The position numbers were made by a program, and so were the translations under genes. Shown here piece after piece: positions 1 through 12,534 of a stretch of DNA of 64,000 nucleotides; within the stretch, counting starts at the first letter, position 1, and every line of letters starts with the position of its first letter. Origin of the DNA: Apiospora phragmitis (lineage: Eukaryota; Ascomycota; Sordariomycetes; Amphisphaeriales; Apiosporaceae); assembly GCA_038363925.1 (NCBI GenBank), contig JAQQWL010000003.1:930001-994000 (forward strand). Direction: 5' to 3'. The notes under the pieces were generated by a model. That model searched no databases, was not told the origin of the DNA, and saw nothing but the letters and a program-made list of their open reading frames with translations.

Positions 1-3000
1 TAACGAAGTTAAACTCGGAAAAGAACTTAGATCATCGTACTTATCGTTTATTAAGTTCTTTCGTAATAATAAACGTCGTAAAATTCTTATAATCGGTATA
101 AACCTTTACTAGTTCTACTATTCCGTTAAAATAATATCTCTATTTTTTAAATATTTTAATAATAATTATTAACTCCTTATCGTAGATTTAATAACTAAGC
201 TCGGGTTTATTTAACTTTTTCGAAAAAAATACGATAAGGTGCGACTTTTCGTTATTATCCTATTAACTTAATTACCCTCCGATCGCATAGTTTAATACGT
301 CGGTTTCCACTTTAAAAAGTCTAGCTAAATTTATTACGTAAAGTATTAATTCGTTAAAGATTCGCTCTTTTATTATTTAAAAAGCGGTTTCCTCCGCTTC
401 CGTCTATTTAAATAATTCGTTTTTTCTTCGTTAAGTTTATAAAGGGTATCGTTAACTTATTAAATCTGGGAACGAAAATCCGGTAATAATTAGCTAATCT
501 TAAAAAGGATTTAATTTTTATAGCGCTTATAAGCGTAGGCTATTCCTTAACTATTACGATTTTTAATTATTTTATTCGTATTTCTCCGGGGAATATTATA
601 TATTTTACGAACGTAATTATTCGTTAATAGAACTCGCTTTTTTTTAAGTTTATTAATAAATTAGTGTTTTATAGCTTTTAAAGTATTAATTTTATATACT
701 CTCTATATTATTTTTCGTTCTCGGAATAAATAAGGATATTATCGAGGTATATTACAACGAACTTATCGAGGTATTCGCGTAAGATATAGTTAATTATTAA
801 TTAAAAATTAGTTAACATATTAATTAATTTAAACGGTATAGTTTAGTATTTAAAATATTTATATTTCGTTCGGAACACGGTTTTTTATTCTTTTCCTTCT
901 TTAATACGGATTAGGTTATATATATTAAAAAGGTTAAGCGTTATAAAGATTTTAACGTATAACAGCTTATCACGTAAATCGTTAATTAAAAACAAAGGGT
1001 ACCGGTTTTTAATAATAATTTCGTTAAGCTTTTAATAATCGATATATATACGCCACCTAGGTTTCCCGTCCTTACTTTTCTTTAGGACGAAGAGGATAGG
1101 GAAGCCTGTTAGCGATATGGATAATCGTATAACTCTTTTCTCAAGGTTTTCCGTAATATACTCCTTTAAGGCTTGTTCGTATTCCTAGTTAAGTTTATAT
1201 ATAGGTATAAATAAAGGTTCCTTCCTATTTTTAAAAGGTATTTCGTAATCTTACCGTATATAAAGCGGTAAGCCTGTTTTTAATTTCTTATTAAAAAGAG
1301 TTTCGAATTACCGGTACTTTTTTAATAAAATTATTATAACGTTCGGCTTAGATTTTTTAATAATAATATATATTTTAAATACTTTAAATTTATTAAGGGG
1401 TCGCTTTTTAAACCGTTATTTATTAATTAAACCTCTTTTTAATATATCTTATTAAAGTTAGCCTATTTTTTAATTAATTTTAAAATTATTTACCCGTAAT
1501 TAAGGTATTTTTAAAATTATATCGTATCTTGCGACGTCCGTAATATTATACGTAATTCGTTCGTAACGTTCTCCGATATCGACCGGAAAGTTCGCGACTT
1601 CTTTTCGTACTTCTTTATCTTCGTAAGCTATAAGTCCTTTATCAACGGTCTTAAATCGGTATAGGGCGTCTTTCTTTTATTATTTTAATTTTAAGCGGTT
1701 AACGATTCATAATGAGATATAGTTTCCTTACGCTCCGCTATCGAGTAATACTCTAATATAGGCTCTTTTTATACTTATTATTAAAATAATATACTTATAA
1801 ATATCTTATTTATCCGTTATTTAATATAGGGACCTTTCTTAGTCCGCCTGGTATTATCCTTTTATATTCGGCGGCGTCTATTTCTTAACCGATATCTTTT
1901 TAAGTAAGTAATAAGGTTTCGCGACCGATCGTTTTATCGTTATTATTATTCTCTCTTTTTTTATAAAGAGCTCTTTAATATACCGGTAAAGGTATTCCTA
2001 TACCCCTCCCCGTATATCGTACTATCCTTAATATTAAGATTCGGGTTTTTCGGGTAATTCGGAAGTTTATTAAGTTTATTAAAATCTATAAGCGTTTTAT
2101 AAGTTTTTTATTATAATAAAGGGGTTCTCTTATCGGGTATATATTTATATATTTAAAAAATATTAAACGCTTTCCTTTAAACGTTTATAGGCTCGCGATT
2201 TTTCCTAGGCGTATTTAAGGTATTAGTCCTCGATATACTCTTTTTAATCCCGTCTTTTTAAGTAATATTTTCGTAACTACTTTAAGTCTTTTTATATTAA
2301 TAAATATATACGTTATTTATTAAGAAGTAACGTTTTAACCTTCCTAATTATATAATTAGGGTATAAACTTATAATAGCTCGTTAACCTATTCGTTAAAGA
2401 AACTATTCGTTTTTAAGTTTTTCCGCGAAATATTTTATATAAGCGTCGTATACGTATAAGATCTATAAAAATATAAAGTATATTTCGCTCGTAAAAAAAA
2501 TCCGGGGGTTATCGCTTATTATATAATTACCGCGAACTCTTTAAACGAATCCTACCGTAATAAGTATTTAGCGTAAATATTTTAAGTTTAAGCAAAGGAT
2601 ACTTAGGATAGCTAACTACCCGTTACTTTTAAAATCTCTAAATTTAGTAATTTCTCCTATAAGCTCGTTTATTAATATACCGACTAGGCGTTCGTAACCC
2701 GTCGACTATTCTAATTAACTCGTAATATTTTTAATAAAATCGTTTCCTTTATTATATATAGGGGCGCGTTCTCGGCTTATTATTACGAGGCTTCGGTTAT
2801 AGCTACCCTTATTTCTCGGGGTTTTAAAGAATTATCCCGTTCTTTCTTTATCCGTTAAGTGGGAGGTACACCTATTATTAGAGCAGGCTATCTAGGATAA
2901 GCTGCCGTGATCGGTAATAGCGTTACTTCCTTTAATAATTAATATAGAGGTATCCTCGCTTCGTATAGCGTTAACGTGTCATCTTTCGAGAACTTTCTAA

Positions 3001-4618
3001 TAATCTTTCCTCGGGGCTCGGCATTTTTAAAAATAATACCCTTTCTTTTAATAATTATAATAAGTAATACTTTATTTTTTATCGTTTTTATTATACTTAA
3101 TAACGTTAAAATCTATAAGCTTATTATAATAACTATACGCGGTAATATTTTTAAATTATAAGTTATAATAATAACGTAATCGTTTTATATTAATTTAAAT
3201 CCGACTAATTTATTATTATTACCCGCCTTATTTTTCGCGGCGTTATTTATATATATAAATATTAATTTTGATTATAAACTCTATATATAAAAAAGAATTA
3301 CCGGGGGTATCGAGCCGGCTAAGTTTATCCTTAATATTCTCCTTTAATCCTCGGTAATATATTATAATTTTAATAGCTTTAATATAGTTTAATTAAATTA
3401 TAATACGTTAAAACTCGGTAATATAAGCGGCGGCTAATCCTTTCTATTTAAAAGTCTTAAGTTCTTTTTTTATTTATCGTTTTTCGTCGAGGTCTTAAAA
3501 AAATAACTTAAAAACGTCCTCGAAGCTATCGTAACTTCCGAAAATACGTTATACCTCCGTGCGGCACAGTTCGACTTACTAATCGTTTTTTACGAGTTTA
3601 TCGAGGTAAGGTTTGAACTAAACGAGTATTTTACTTTTAAAAAACGAGGCGGCGTAAATAACTCGCTAAGTAGGGTCTTTAAATATTTTATCGTAAAACC
3701 GCTAATAGGCTTTAACTTAAACGAGGAATCTTTAAAAGTTTTTGCTCGTTCCGTCGAATAACGTAAATAAACTAATCTTTATCCCTTTTTTTAAAGCGAT
3801 AAGGGTTTAAATAATATTAATAGCGGTATAAAGAAAATATACTTCCTTACGTAACTTATTAATATCGGGTATTTACGGTAATAATAGAGGCTTTCCCGTA
3901 ATAAGGGGGGTTATTAAGTTTAAGTATAGATATAGTTCCTATAAGTATTATTACTTAAAGGTCTAAGTAATAACTCGTAAGAATAAGAGTAATTAAAATA
4001 TAACGAGCGCTATTAAAGGTTTAAATAAAAACCTAGTAAGATATACCGAAAGGTTTATATTTAATAATACGAAAAAGTGTTTAAACGTGTAATAAAAGTC
4101 CGCTCTTATTAATATAATATATAATAATTATAAAAATAAATATAATATAAAATATAAATAACGAAATTATTTATAATAAAATTATTAAAATAATATATTT
4201 TATTAATAAATTAAAATTAATATTTAAATTAATTATTAAAATAAAATATATTTATATAAAATATATAAAAAACGTTCGTAGTTATATATTTAATCCTTTT
4301 TTTCTTAATTTTTTTAAATCTCGTGAATCTGCTCCGATCCTCTAGATCCGGCGCGGGATCTTAGGATTTATCCCAGATCCCCAGATCCGTTACGTAACCT
4401 CCGCCCTTAGTTTTCCCTTACAGGGATATTCATCCGTCCCATAGCCGTCCGGGGCGGCATCGTATTAGGCGGCGGTCGGTCGCGGAGTATAGGTAAGTTT
4501 ATATTAATATAACTAGCGGTCTTATAAGTATCGATAATATCGTAGCCTAGTCGGGGTATAGTAGTTCCGTGCCGGTGAATTATAGGTCTAGGCCGCATGA
4601 TTAGGCTAGGTCGTAACA
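1..4618 (-). mobile_element. Ty3/Gypsy retrotransposon copy I, RIP-degraded, enters from the left edge
   Basis: Read on the minus strand this is the 5' part of a Gypsy element: 5' LTR at 3999-4618, gag about 3990-2900, an aspartic protease trace around 1730-1756 (reverse reading gives LLDSGA), and reverse transcriptase about 1130-700 (reverse reading near 730-790 gives EYLDKFVVIYLDNILIYSE). RNase H and integrase lie beyond the window start. Every frame is full of TAA/TAG codons and ATG is almost absent, as expected after RIP. Positions 1-120 and 115-2080 match 54240-54356 and 62036-64000, so the same element recurs in the same orientation at the right edge. No coding capacity remains. Confidence 0.9.
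3999..4618 (-). repeat. 5' LTR of Gypsy copy I
   Basis: The right end reads GGTCGTAACA, the reverse of an LTR start TGTTACGACC. The left end TATAACGAGCGCTATTAAAG matches the start of the minus-strand LTR at 51423 (TGTAACGAACGCTATCAGGG) apart from transitions. The length is 620 bp against 604 bp for the copy II LTR. Positions 4320-4400 hold a less mutated, GATC-rich GC patch like the one in the LTRs at 54.6 and 61.7 kb. Gag lies immediately to the left, so this is the 5' LTR of the minus-strand element. Confidence 0.85.
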
Positions 4619-4639
4619 CGGAGAATCTTTAAAACATGG

Positions 4640-6110
4640 CTCGTATAAGAGATTAAAGGAAAAACTACGAAGCCGTATAAGAAATCTAGACTCGTAATAT
4701 AAGGCTACGGAGATATAAAAAAGGAGGCTATTCTAAACTAGTTACCGACGATCTAGCGGATAAGCTAAAGACTCTTTTTTATTTTCAGACCGACCTTAAT
4801 CCGAAACTTTAACGTATAAAACGAGCTACGCGATATTATATAAGCGTATACTTAATTATATAATAAGCTAAACCGATTAATTTACGCACGCTTATTAGTA
4901 GAGCTAAAGACTTAATACTTTAAAAGAACGCTACTTTAAATCGTATTACCTTTATATAGACTAATAAAGTTAAGACTTTATTAGTTTAAAACGTACTATA
5001 ATTACTACGTATAAGATCTAGGAATAACCGTATTAATATATAACGCCTATTTACTATTTACTACGAAAGAACCGGATACCTTCGATATTATAGTAATATA
5101 AATCGACGATACGTTCAGCTTCGTTATAACCCCTTTTTCTTAAAAAGAGGAAAAAAAGCTAATAAAGGAATAATTTCGTATAAAGTTAAAAAGTATTTTA
5201 ATTAAAAACACGCCGATCGAGTTTAATAAAAATAAGATTCGATTAGAATTATATAATATCCTTTTTAAATAAAAGGGATAAATTAATTAATTAAAGTTTA
5301 TTAACTTTAAAACTATTAATAAAAACTAATAATACGTCTCTTAGCGTATAAAAGGAGCATATTTAGTATTTATTTATTAATTAAAGGTAGCGTACGACTT
5401 ATTTACTACCGCTTAAGTATAAACCTTAAAAGATAAGGATATCGAGAGCCTAAATATACGGATTAATTAGTAGATCTAGAATCCGATACGTAGCCTAAGA
5501 TATATCCCGCTTAATCTTCACTATATAAAGATATATATCTTTATCGACAGTTCCTTCGCAAATAATAAAGACCTGACGTCCTAGCTCGAATACTTAGTTA
5601 TCTTAGGCTAAGAGTTTAGCCGTACGAGGGACTAATTTAAAATTTAAGGTAATATTATTTATTAAAGCTCGACGAAATATAAAAGAATTATTCGAAGCGT
5701 ATTAATTAACGAATTATATAGTATAATTTTTAATATCGATAGCGGTATCGTATTTAATACCACGTTAAAAAGCATTATACGAAGCTTCGAATTTTAAAAG
5801 GTATTAATAATCCTTTATATAAACTCGAAATCACTTTATAAATACTTAGTTAAACTAGGAATAACGAACGAGAAAAGATTAATAATTAATATTATATTGT
5901 TTTAAAAATTATATAAAAAAAGGGAGATCTCGGAAATCTATTAAGTCGACGGCCGAGATAACTCTATAGACGCTTTTACTAAAAAATCTCTAAATAAAGC
6001 CCTCGAATAACTAGTATTAATTAATAGTTTAATTGTACGCGTAAAAGCGTACGTTAAGAGACTGGACTCGTATAGCGAGTAAAAAAAAGGAGAAAGAAAG
6101 AGATATTTTT
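4640..6110 (+). mobile_element. Ty1/Copia pol remnant (RT/RNase H end), RIP-degraded
   Basis: The plus strand shows broken Copia pol: a degenerate RT box around 5085-5125 (IDDTFSF, where Copia has QvDDtl), then the RNase H region near 5525-5600 (YIFIDSSFANNKDLTS), a DSKSLY-like motif near 5815-5850 and an end-of-pol DGRDNSIDAFTKKSL stretch near 5950-5990. These occur in the order expected for Copia RNase H. A purine-rich tract at about 6080-6104 may be the polypurine tract before a 3' LTR. Stops interrupt every frame. The order of elements suggests that Gypsy copy I inserted next to or into this element. Confidence 0.75.
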
Positions 6111-7088
6111 TTAATAAGGTGTAATATATCGCGATATATAATAACGCCTTTATTATTATTATTACTTTTATTATTATTATTACTTTTAATTAATAACGAG
6201 GAAGTAATATACGTTAATATATAATAATTTTCTTTATTATTATTATTATTAAAGGATTTATTACTTAACTAAATTAACGTTAAGAAGGTATAATATTACT
6301 TATACGGCTTAAGTAGGTACTGAATACCGGATTAGCGTAACCTATCCGTACGAAACCTTTACGAAGGGAAGACTCGTTTTAAAAAAGGGAGCTACCTAAG
6401 TTTATTATTAAAATAAAAACTACTAGTATTAGAATAGTAAGAACTAAGGTTTTTTATATTACTTTAAAAAAAGTATTACGTACTTACGCGTACGAACCCC
6501 TTTTTTATTTTATTAAAAGGAGTATAAGATACCCCTCGTAGCTCGTATTAAAGATAGATATAAATAATAGAATTAACTAATATAACCTCGATTAAAACCG
6601 AAATTACCGTACGTACGAAAGCTTATTTAATATTATAATTAATTTTTTAAGTAAAATACTTCGTATAAATCCTTTTCGATATATCAAAGATTTATAGTAT
6701 AATGTAATATAAAAAGATCTTTATATTTATATAGCTTTACGTATTTAAAAGCCTAAGAGAAGCTCGTAATCGACTCCTCGTTATATATTTATGAGGCAGC
6801 CGTTATATCTTTAAGCCGATTATAGATTTTATTATTCTCGGTCGCTAAAGAAGTTAGAGGGGAGGTACTAGTGGAACCCCACCTACTAGAGAGCAAGCCG
6901 ACCGACGAAAATGCAGTTATCTTCTATAATAACACAAAAAAAAGTACTCAGACCTTCACTATCTTAGAATGAAGTGTACCGACCGGCAAACCATCTTAAT
7001 CGACTTTCGATGTCTCTATATGTCGTAGCAAAACCCAAAAGAAAAGAAAAAGCCAAAGTGCTGCTGCAACCGGCAAAAGAGAATATAA
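6111..7088. other. AT-rich tail and transition into the gene island
   Basis: From 6118 the sequence begins TGTAATATATCGCGATA directly after a purine tract and may be the Copia 3' LTR; its right end cannot be set. Around 6850-6920 base composition rises to normal. No gene is seen before the tRNA. Confidence 0.4.
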
Positions 7089-7162
7089 TGATCTGGCTGG
7101 GGCTCGATCCCAGGACCTTCAGTGTGTTAGACTGACGTGATAACCAACTACACCACCGGACC
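7089..7162 (-). tRNA. tRNA-Val (anticodon AAC)
   Basis: The reverse strand folds as a 74-nt cloverleaf: acceptor GGTCCGG/CCAGATC, D arm GTGT...TCAC, anticodon stem TCAGT/ACTGA with loop CTAACAC (anticodon AAC, read as IAC), a 5-nt variable loop and T stem CTGGG/CCCAG. There is no intron and no encoded CCA, as usual in eukaryotes. Two oddities are a C:A mismatch at the fifth acceptor pair and a T loop that starts ATC rather than TTC, losing the conserved T54. It may be a slightly degenerate copy. It sits at the edge of the RIP-degraded block. Confidence 0.85.
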
Positions 7163-7622
7163 AATGAGGACGATCACCGAGGAGGTGATTGTTTGTTGAA
7201 GGTCTGATCGGGTATTGATGATTATATCTGGGTAGTGGGGATGACGAAGAGTTTTTTACGTGGGGGGTTGTGTATGCGGGGAGGATATCATGAGCCCCTG
7301 AATCTAGGAGTGAAATGTGGCTGGGTTGGCCACACCAGTTCAGCGGGTTTGGGTGGACGCCCAGTCTGGGTGGTGGCTCATTGGATTTTGGTTTGGTTCT
7401 CAATGATCATTCTCGTCCTGGTTAGGTAGGTTGGTAGCGTAATTGATGGCAGTGGGTTGCTGTGATTTAATAAGTCTTTATGCGAATCACAGCCCCTATT
7501 GAACTGGGTGCGGAAAAGACTGGGTATAGTGCGAATATGGTGGGCTTAAGAAATGAGCGTTTACATGTCATTTAGTATGTCTCCCAAGGCTGGAAGTGTT
7601 GGATTGATTAATTGGTTGGCAT

Positions 7623-9117
7623 CTATGCTCCTACCACCAGCTCCTGTATCATGTCCATTACCACGCCCATTGGACTCTGGGTGGCCATTTCAGCTTGGAT
7701 CTTCAAGGCCTTCGCCTTGTATTTCTGGTCCTGCAGAACGTCATTAACCGCCTCCCCTATCTGCTGTACTGAGGGGTAGCTCGTCCGCAGGTTGAGCCCC
7801 ACCCCCGCCCACTCGCCCCGAGCCGCCGTCTCTGGCTTCTCCTCCGTCATGCCCGCCATCACCAGCGGGGTCCCGTGGATCAGGGCGCGCTGGAAGCTCC
7901 CGTAGCCCGCCGTCGTGACGAAGACGTCGCAGAAGGGCAGGATGTCGTCGTACGGGATGTACTCCTCCACGATGCAGTTCTCGGGGACTTCGACGTCGTA
8001 GTCGGCGAGGGTAGCGTCTCTCCTCCCAGGGCGACGATGATGGTAATATAGGCGCGGTCCTTGAAAGCCGTCATGGCGGGGATGACCAATTGGTCAAAGT
8101 CCATGGACGCGGTTCCCTGGCAGACGAACACTATTTTCGTTGTCTTGCGCAGGACTACCCTGTTCCACCACGAAGGCCTCACAGGCTCTTTCAGTGACCG
8201 TGTGACAGGGTAACCCCCGCGAAGCGAAGGGTGCTGGGCGCGTCGCTCCGCGAATACTCCACGCTGGATGTGCACATCTGCACGAAGCGGTCGGGGAGAC
8301 TGTAAAGCGCGTCCAGCAGAAAGTCGTCCGGCCTCCGTGCGCCCACGCTCATGAGAGCCTCTGCGTATGCGGCTTGTGCCGGGGCAAAGGCCATCCTCTG
8401 GATCTCGTTGGCTGCCTTGTTTCGCTGTCTGCCCTCCGGGGAGGGGTCGGGTGGCATGCCCGAACCGAACGGCGGATGGTCCACACTGGTCAGTAGAATG
8501 GGGTTTATCCCAATCATGATGGTGCCTTGCGGACGGATTCCCGGGGCTCCAAGTAAGGTTGGTAAACCCCCAAAGTTCAGGGTTTCCGTCATAAGGATAA
8601 CGGGTCTGTCCGGGTTCTTGTTTTTAAGCATCTCCAAGGCCTCCTGTATAGCTTCATGCTGGGAGGGAAGCGACTTGCAGAAAAGATGCACAAGATCATG
8701 GATGAAACATTCCGGTCCTTCCAAGCGCCTCGTTCCTTCGGGCCCTGCGCATGGGTGATTGCAGGTCAGTCAAGTCCTTCAGCAATGATTCCATTGAAAG
8801 CAGGAGTCTAGGCTGTACTTCGTAATGACGTAGACTTCTCGAGAACCACGTGGGAGGCAGTCCTGTTTAAACTCACATTCTTGGTCCAAATCCCATGATG
8901 TGAGATCATAGAAATCGCCGTACCCTCTTACTGAGACGAATGAAGCGCCAAATGCTTCAAGCTGTAGCCGGTACCCCGAGCCGGACACGAAACAGACGTC
9001 GTAGCCGTTTTCGACGAGCTGTTTTGCAATGGCTATCATGGGTATGATGTGTCCCGAGACCGGCGTGCTACATATCAGCACGATGGGCTTCGCCGCGGCG
9101 GACGTGACGCTGGCCAT
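7623..9117 (-). pseudogene. UDP-glycosyltransferase (GT1/MGT-like), broken by frameshifts
   Basis: This resembles fungal GT1 enzymes that transfer sugars from UDP-sugars to small lipophilic acceptors. The N-terminal domain starts MASVTSAAAKPIVLIC and carries STPVSGHIIPMIAIAKQL. The middle part has LLGAPGIRPQG and TSVDHPPFG. The C-terminal nucleotide-sugar domain has IVFVCQGTASMDF, then DVFVTTAGYGSFQRAL and HGTPLVMAG. The full length would be about 470 residues, normal for the family. The reading frame shifts near 8200 (after RFAGV) and near 8010, where GGAGGAGAG has probably lost one A. A stop at 8779-8781 may lie in an intron (branch-like CTGAC, acceptor GCAG at 8745), but no clean donor restores the frame. 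Either a decayed gene or an assembly with indel errors. Confidence 0.85.
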
Positions 9118-11037
9118 GATTGATGCGAGATCGGTTATGGCGGGTATAAGTGATATGTGATGATTGTGAATTGGCGTGAAAGGGCACACGTGGTGTGACG
9201 GGCGAGATGCGAAACGAGCGACGAGAGCCGTTCGGCCGCCAGAGCGAGAAAGCAGGCCAAATATATGGAAAGAAACCGGGGATAGCTAGAAAACGGAGCC
9301 GCTAAAAAGGCGACCTATATTTGATTGGCATGCATCTCTCGCCTCTCCAGCCATTTAAGCCAATCTAGCAGGGAAACGGGGATCTTGAGATGCGACTGTC
9401 GCGAACGAGGCGCATTGAGCACCAGGGACCGTTTGAAAAACACGAAGGGGTAGTAAGCATGTTGATTGTTCCATATTTATGCGTCGATGGTCATATTTTG
9501 GTAACCCCCAGTTCTCAAATACCTATAAAGCCCCGGGAATCCAGTCAAGTTCTTTTGACGAATCCAACTCTTTGGTCATGATCATGAATGAGGATGCAAT
9601 TCCCCCAACATGAGATCTGTATATGTCATTGACAAATACCGTACTTGGGTCGGGACATTTTGAAATCCAAGCATGTTGATATTCGGGAGTGCTGTACAGG
9701 TCACTTATGCCACTGCTGCCTCGGCCTAAATAATTGACCGGTTGTAGAGGTCTTCAGGGACTCTTCAGGGACTCTTTGGGGCATGGTGGGGTAAAACTTG
9801 GCTTGTGCCTTGTTACGGTTTTAGTGGCCCACCCCCGGAACGATCTTCAGAACATCGTCATCTTCGAGAACCCCCTGATAAATTCGGCGTGGCTATCTGT
9901 GGGTTTACGGTTCACATACCGGCTTTTATCTGTTGGTCGCAGACTTTCCATATGTAAGCGTCTCGAGGACTTCATCAAATAAGCCAGATTCTGATTCTAT
10001 ATAAATTTGTTGTTTCGCCGAAAGCGTCAAAAACCAGCTCAGAAATGAGTCCGGTGTTTAGTGGGACAAGCATCCGCTGTAGCTAAGTTGTTGCCTGAAC
10101 CGTGATTTCTCTCACTGTCCTCCAATCATTGTGGCTCATGCACTTTAGGGTATTTTTAGGAATACACTCATCGACGACGACAACGTGGTGGATCTCTTGC
10201 AGGAGGGACACATAGTTATCGCATCGCTGATGTCGCATTCAACGATGTGGAGGGTATCAGCAAGATTGCCGATTGCTACGAAAGCACTTGTTGGTCAACA
10301 TTGAGTGTGCGACAGGGCAAACGCAGGCTTATCTTTCCACCAGAGACTGGTCTATAAGCGAATAGAGGGCTGGACTAACTCCCTTATCTTGGATGTAGGC
10401 CAGGATGTGTCTCTTGGAGTTCTGGTCATACTATACCCTATGCGCCCTTTTCTATCGGCATCGCCTAGCGCCACAAAGATCTGGGCTCTGATAAACTTCG
10501 TCTATTTGACAACTGACTGTCGCTGCCCCCGAAACGCCCATTGGGCTGGGAACGCACGCCCGGGCTTGGCTTCTAATATCGTCAAGACCAAGCGGCTCTG
10601 GCATCTTGTCATTATGTGTAAGAGTTCATCCTGTACAGCAAATTTGGGACGCAAACACAAGAGTTCAACGGTATCATGCCGTTGAAATCAAGACTTGACT
10701 CCTTACTGGCCGCCGAGTTCAAGATGCCGAGACTCATGGAACCGCGCTTGTCTGGAATGACTCCCGAGTTGAGCAATTTGTAGTCTTGACTTGAGTGTCG
10801 TAAGTAAGACTATATGTTGCATTGAGTTTGGTTAAGACCAGGACGACGGTACACGAAACTTAAAGAGCGTCTTGACTGAAGAAACTCATCTTCACTCAGG
10901 GTACTCACAACAAATCTAAACAAATCCAGGAGGAAAGAAAGCATTTATGCCTTCAGCGTCCCGTATCGAAATGCGACAGCTATTTATTACCCACTCTAGA
11001 TGCTCTACTTAACAGCAAAAACGACAGTATCTACAGA
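9118..11037. other. Intergenic region with no recognisable gene
   Basis: Base composition is normal. Several frames stay open for 60-120 codons (plus strand 10305-10685; minus strand roughly 10690-10345 with TAG interruptions), but none matches a family I know and no intron structure links them. A short direct repeat (CTTCAGGGACT, twice) lies at 9762-9782. The minus-strand stretch could be a decayed gene. Confidence 0.4.
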
Positions 11038-12133
11038 ATGGTTACTTTTGAGCAGATAGTAACCATGGCGATGGAAAACGCTGACCCACCACCACCATAT
11101 ACCGCTGGCGAAGCCCAGAATTCTTCGACCAACGAGATGATCCAAGACGAAGAGATCATGAACGATCCAGTACTCGGAGTACTAAAACAACGTGTGCCTT
11201 CCAAGACAGCGTGATCGGATGAACGTATCTCGAATCACCGGTTGCCATATCGCACGCCCTGAACGGCCCGAGTATGCAATGGCCATGGGCCAGCCGCCCA
11301 ATCCCAGATGGAAATCCGTCCTGGTCCATCTGCGAGACAGCATGCAGACACACAGACTGTCTCCGTACCACCTTTCCGCAGGACCTTACCAAATTATGAA
11401 CATCATTGCAGGCATCTTGTATGCTCGAGAATGCAGTTCAAAATCACCGATCCGGCCATATATTCCCTGCTCGACATACACATACCCTGCAACCCTTTTA
11501 GACGTAATCAATCGCAGCAGACAGTTGCCTGCGTTTCGCGACCTCCTCAGGAACACATTCAGTAATATGCTTCGGTACGACCATGGGAGTGCTGAAACCG
11601 GACCAATGCCACCTATGAGGGTATACTACGTTGTGATAGAGTTCGTAGACGCGGTCGTCGAGCTTGCCAATAACTTCTGTCACCACTGGTCTGAAATGGA
11701 CATCAAGCAACGTAACGAGTTCTCCCGGGTTATAACCCGAACTGCTCAGTCGGTTGACTTGTCTGACTTTGGAACGCTGCTCTACTCTATTCACATCTAT
11801 TGTGATGACAAAAAGAACTATACCGATATGATACCAACCCTTGTCGGCGAAATCTCCTCGAGGGGGCCCGAGGCGCTCATTCGCAAACTGTCGGTCGATT
11901 ACCACGCCATGGTACCGACTCTGTTTTCACCCGAGCCGGACATGGAGAAGGAGTTCCGCCAAAATATCAAGACCCTGGCGGACCGGTTCAATATATCCCT
12001 GAGTGTTCCAACGGCCAATCTGGTGATTAGCGCGGATAAGGCACCAAAGAAAGAAGAAATACCAAGCCGCCCGTCACCCTTTTTCACTAGGGTCGTGGAT
12101 AGACTTCGTGGCCACGGGCCTTACACAGAATGA
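11038..12133 (+). CDS. Hypothetical fungal protein, about 350 aa
   Basis: The main frame, 11210-12133, encodes a mixed helical protein with no domain I recognise; it contains RVYYVVIEFVDAVVEL and ends in a basic segment RVVDRLRGHG. An upstream frame from the ATG at 11038 (or the better-context ATG at 11065) encodes a proline-rich start ENADPPPPYTAGEAQ, typical of fungal N-termini. The two join if 11170-11209 is an intron: GTACTC donor, TACTAAAAC branch-like site, ACAG acceptor, phases matching. At 40 nt this would be unusually short, so a one-base frameshift or a downstream start in the main frame is also possible. Function unknown. Confidence 0.55.
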
Positions 12134-12534
12134 GAGATGAAGATTTTGAAATTGGTGTCCTGGCCCGGAAGCGAGACCGCGATACGGAGCACGGCAGGCA
12201 CGCCATCCAGGCATCGGCTTTCAAGGGTTGGCTCCGTATTATCGATCTAGAAAGACTATATTTAGTTCTTAGTTGAAAGAATAAAACTATTGTCGATAGG
12301 GTCTAGTACATTGTTTTGATTAGCATTCGTTGCCAGGTGAAGCTGTAGGGGGCTGCTCAGCTTACTGTACCGACACCTTCCTTCAACCCCGCTCCAATCA
12401 CCCCACAACTTCTAATGTAATTCTACTTATATCACCTTCCGGCCGGTCCATACTGGGCTGGCCCAGCTAAATCGAATCACTCCTTGTCTCACTCTACTCA
12501 TACCCCCGTGATACGTATCGCTCAATCCATTATA
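12134..12534. other. Intergenic spacer upstream of the amidohydrolase
   Basis: No gene seen. The sequence just before the ATG at 12535 (ATCCATTATAATGAAG) has no obvious TATA spacing, and no conserved regulatory motif can be named. Confidence 0.4.

Noticed and set aside
2976..3161. 61-codon frame in the Gypsy block
   Set aside because: Hydrophobic by AT-richness, antisense to gag, not conserved in the other copies.
10305..10720. Opposed open frames, possible decayed gene
   Set aside because: Neither strand gives a known domain; the minus reading needs several stop repairs. Recorded as unresolved intergenic DNA.
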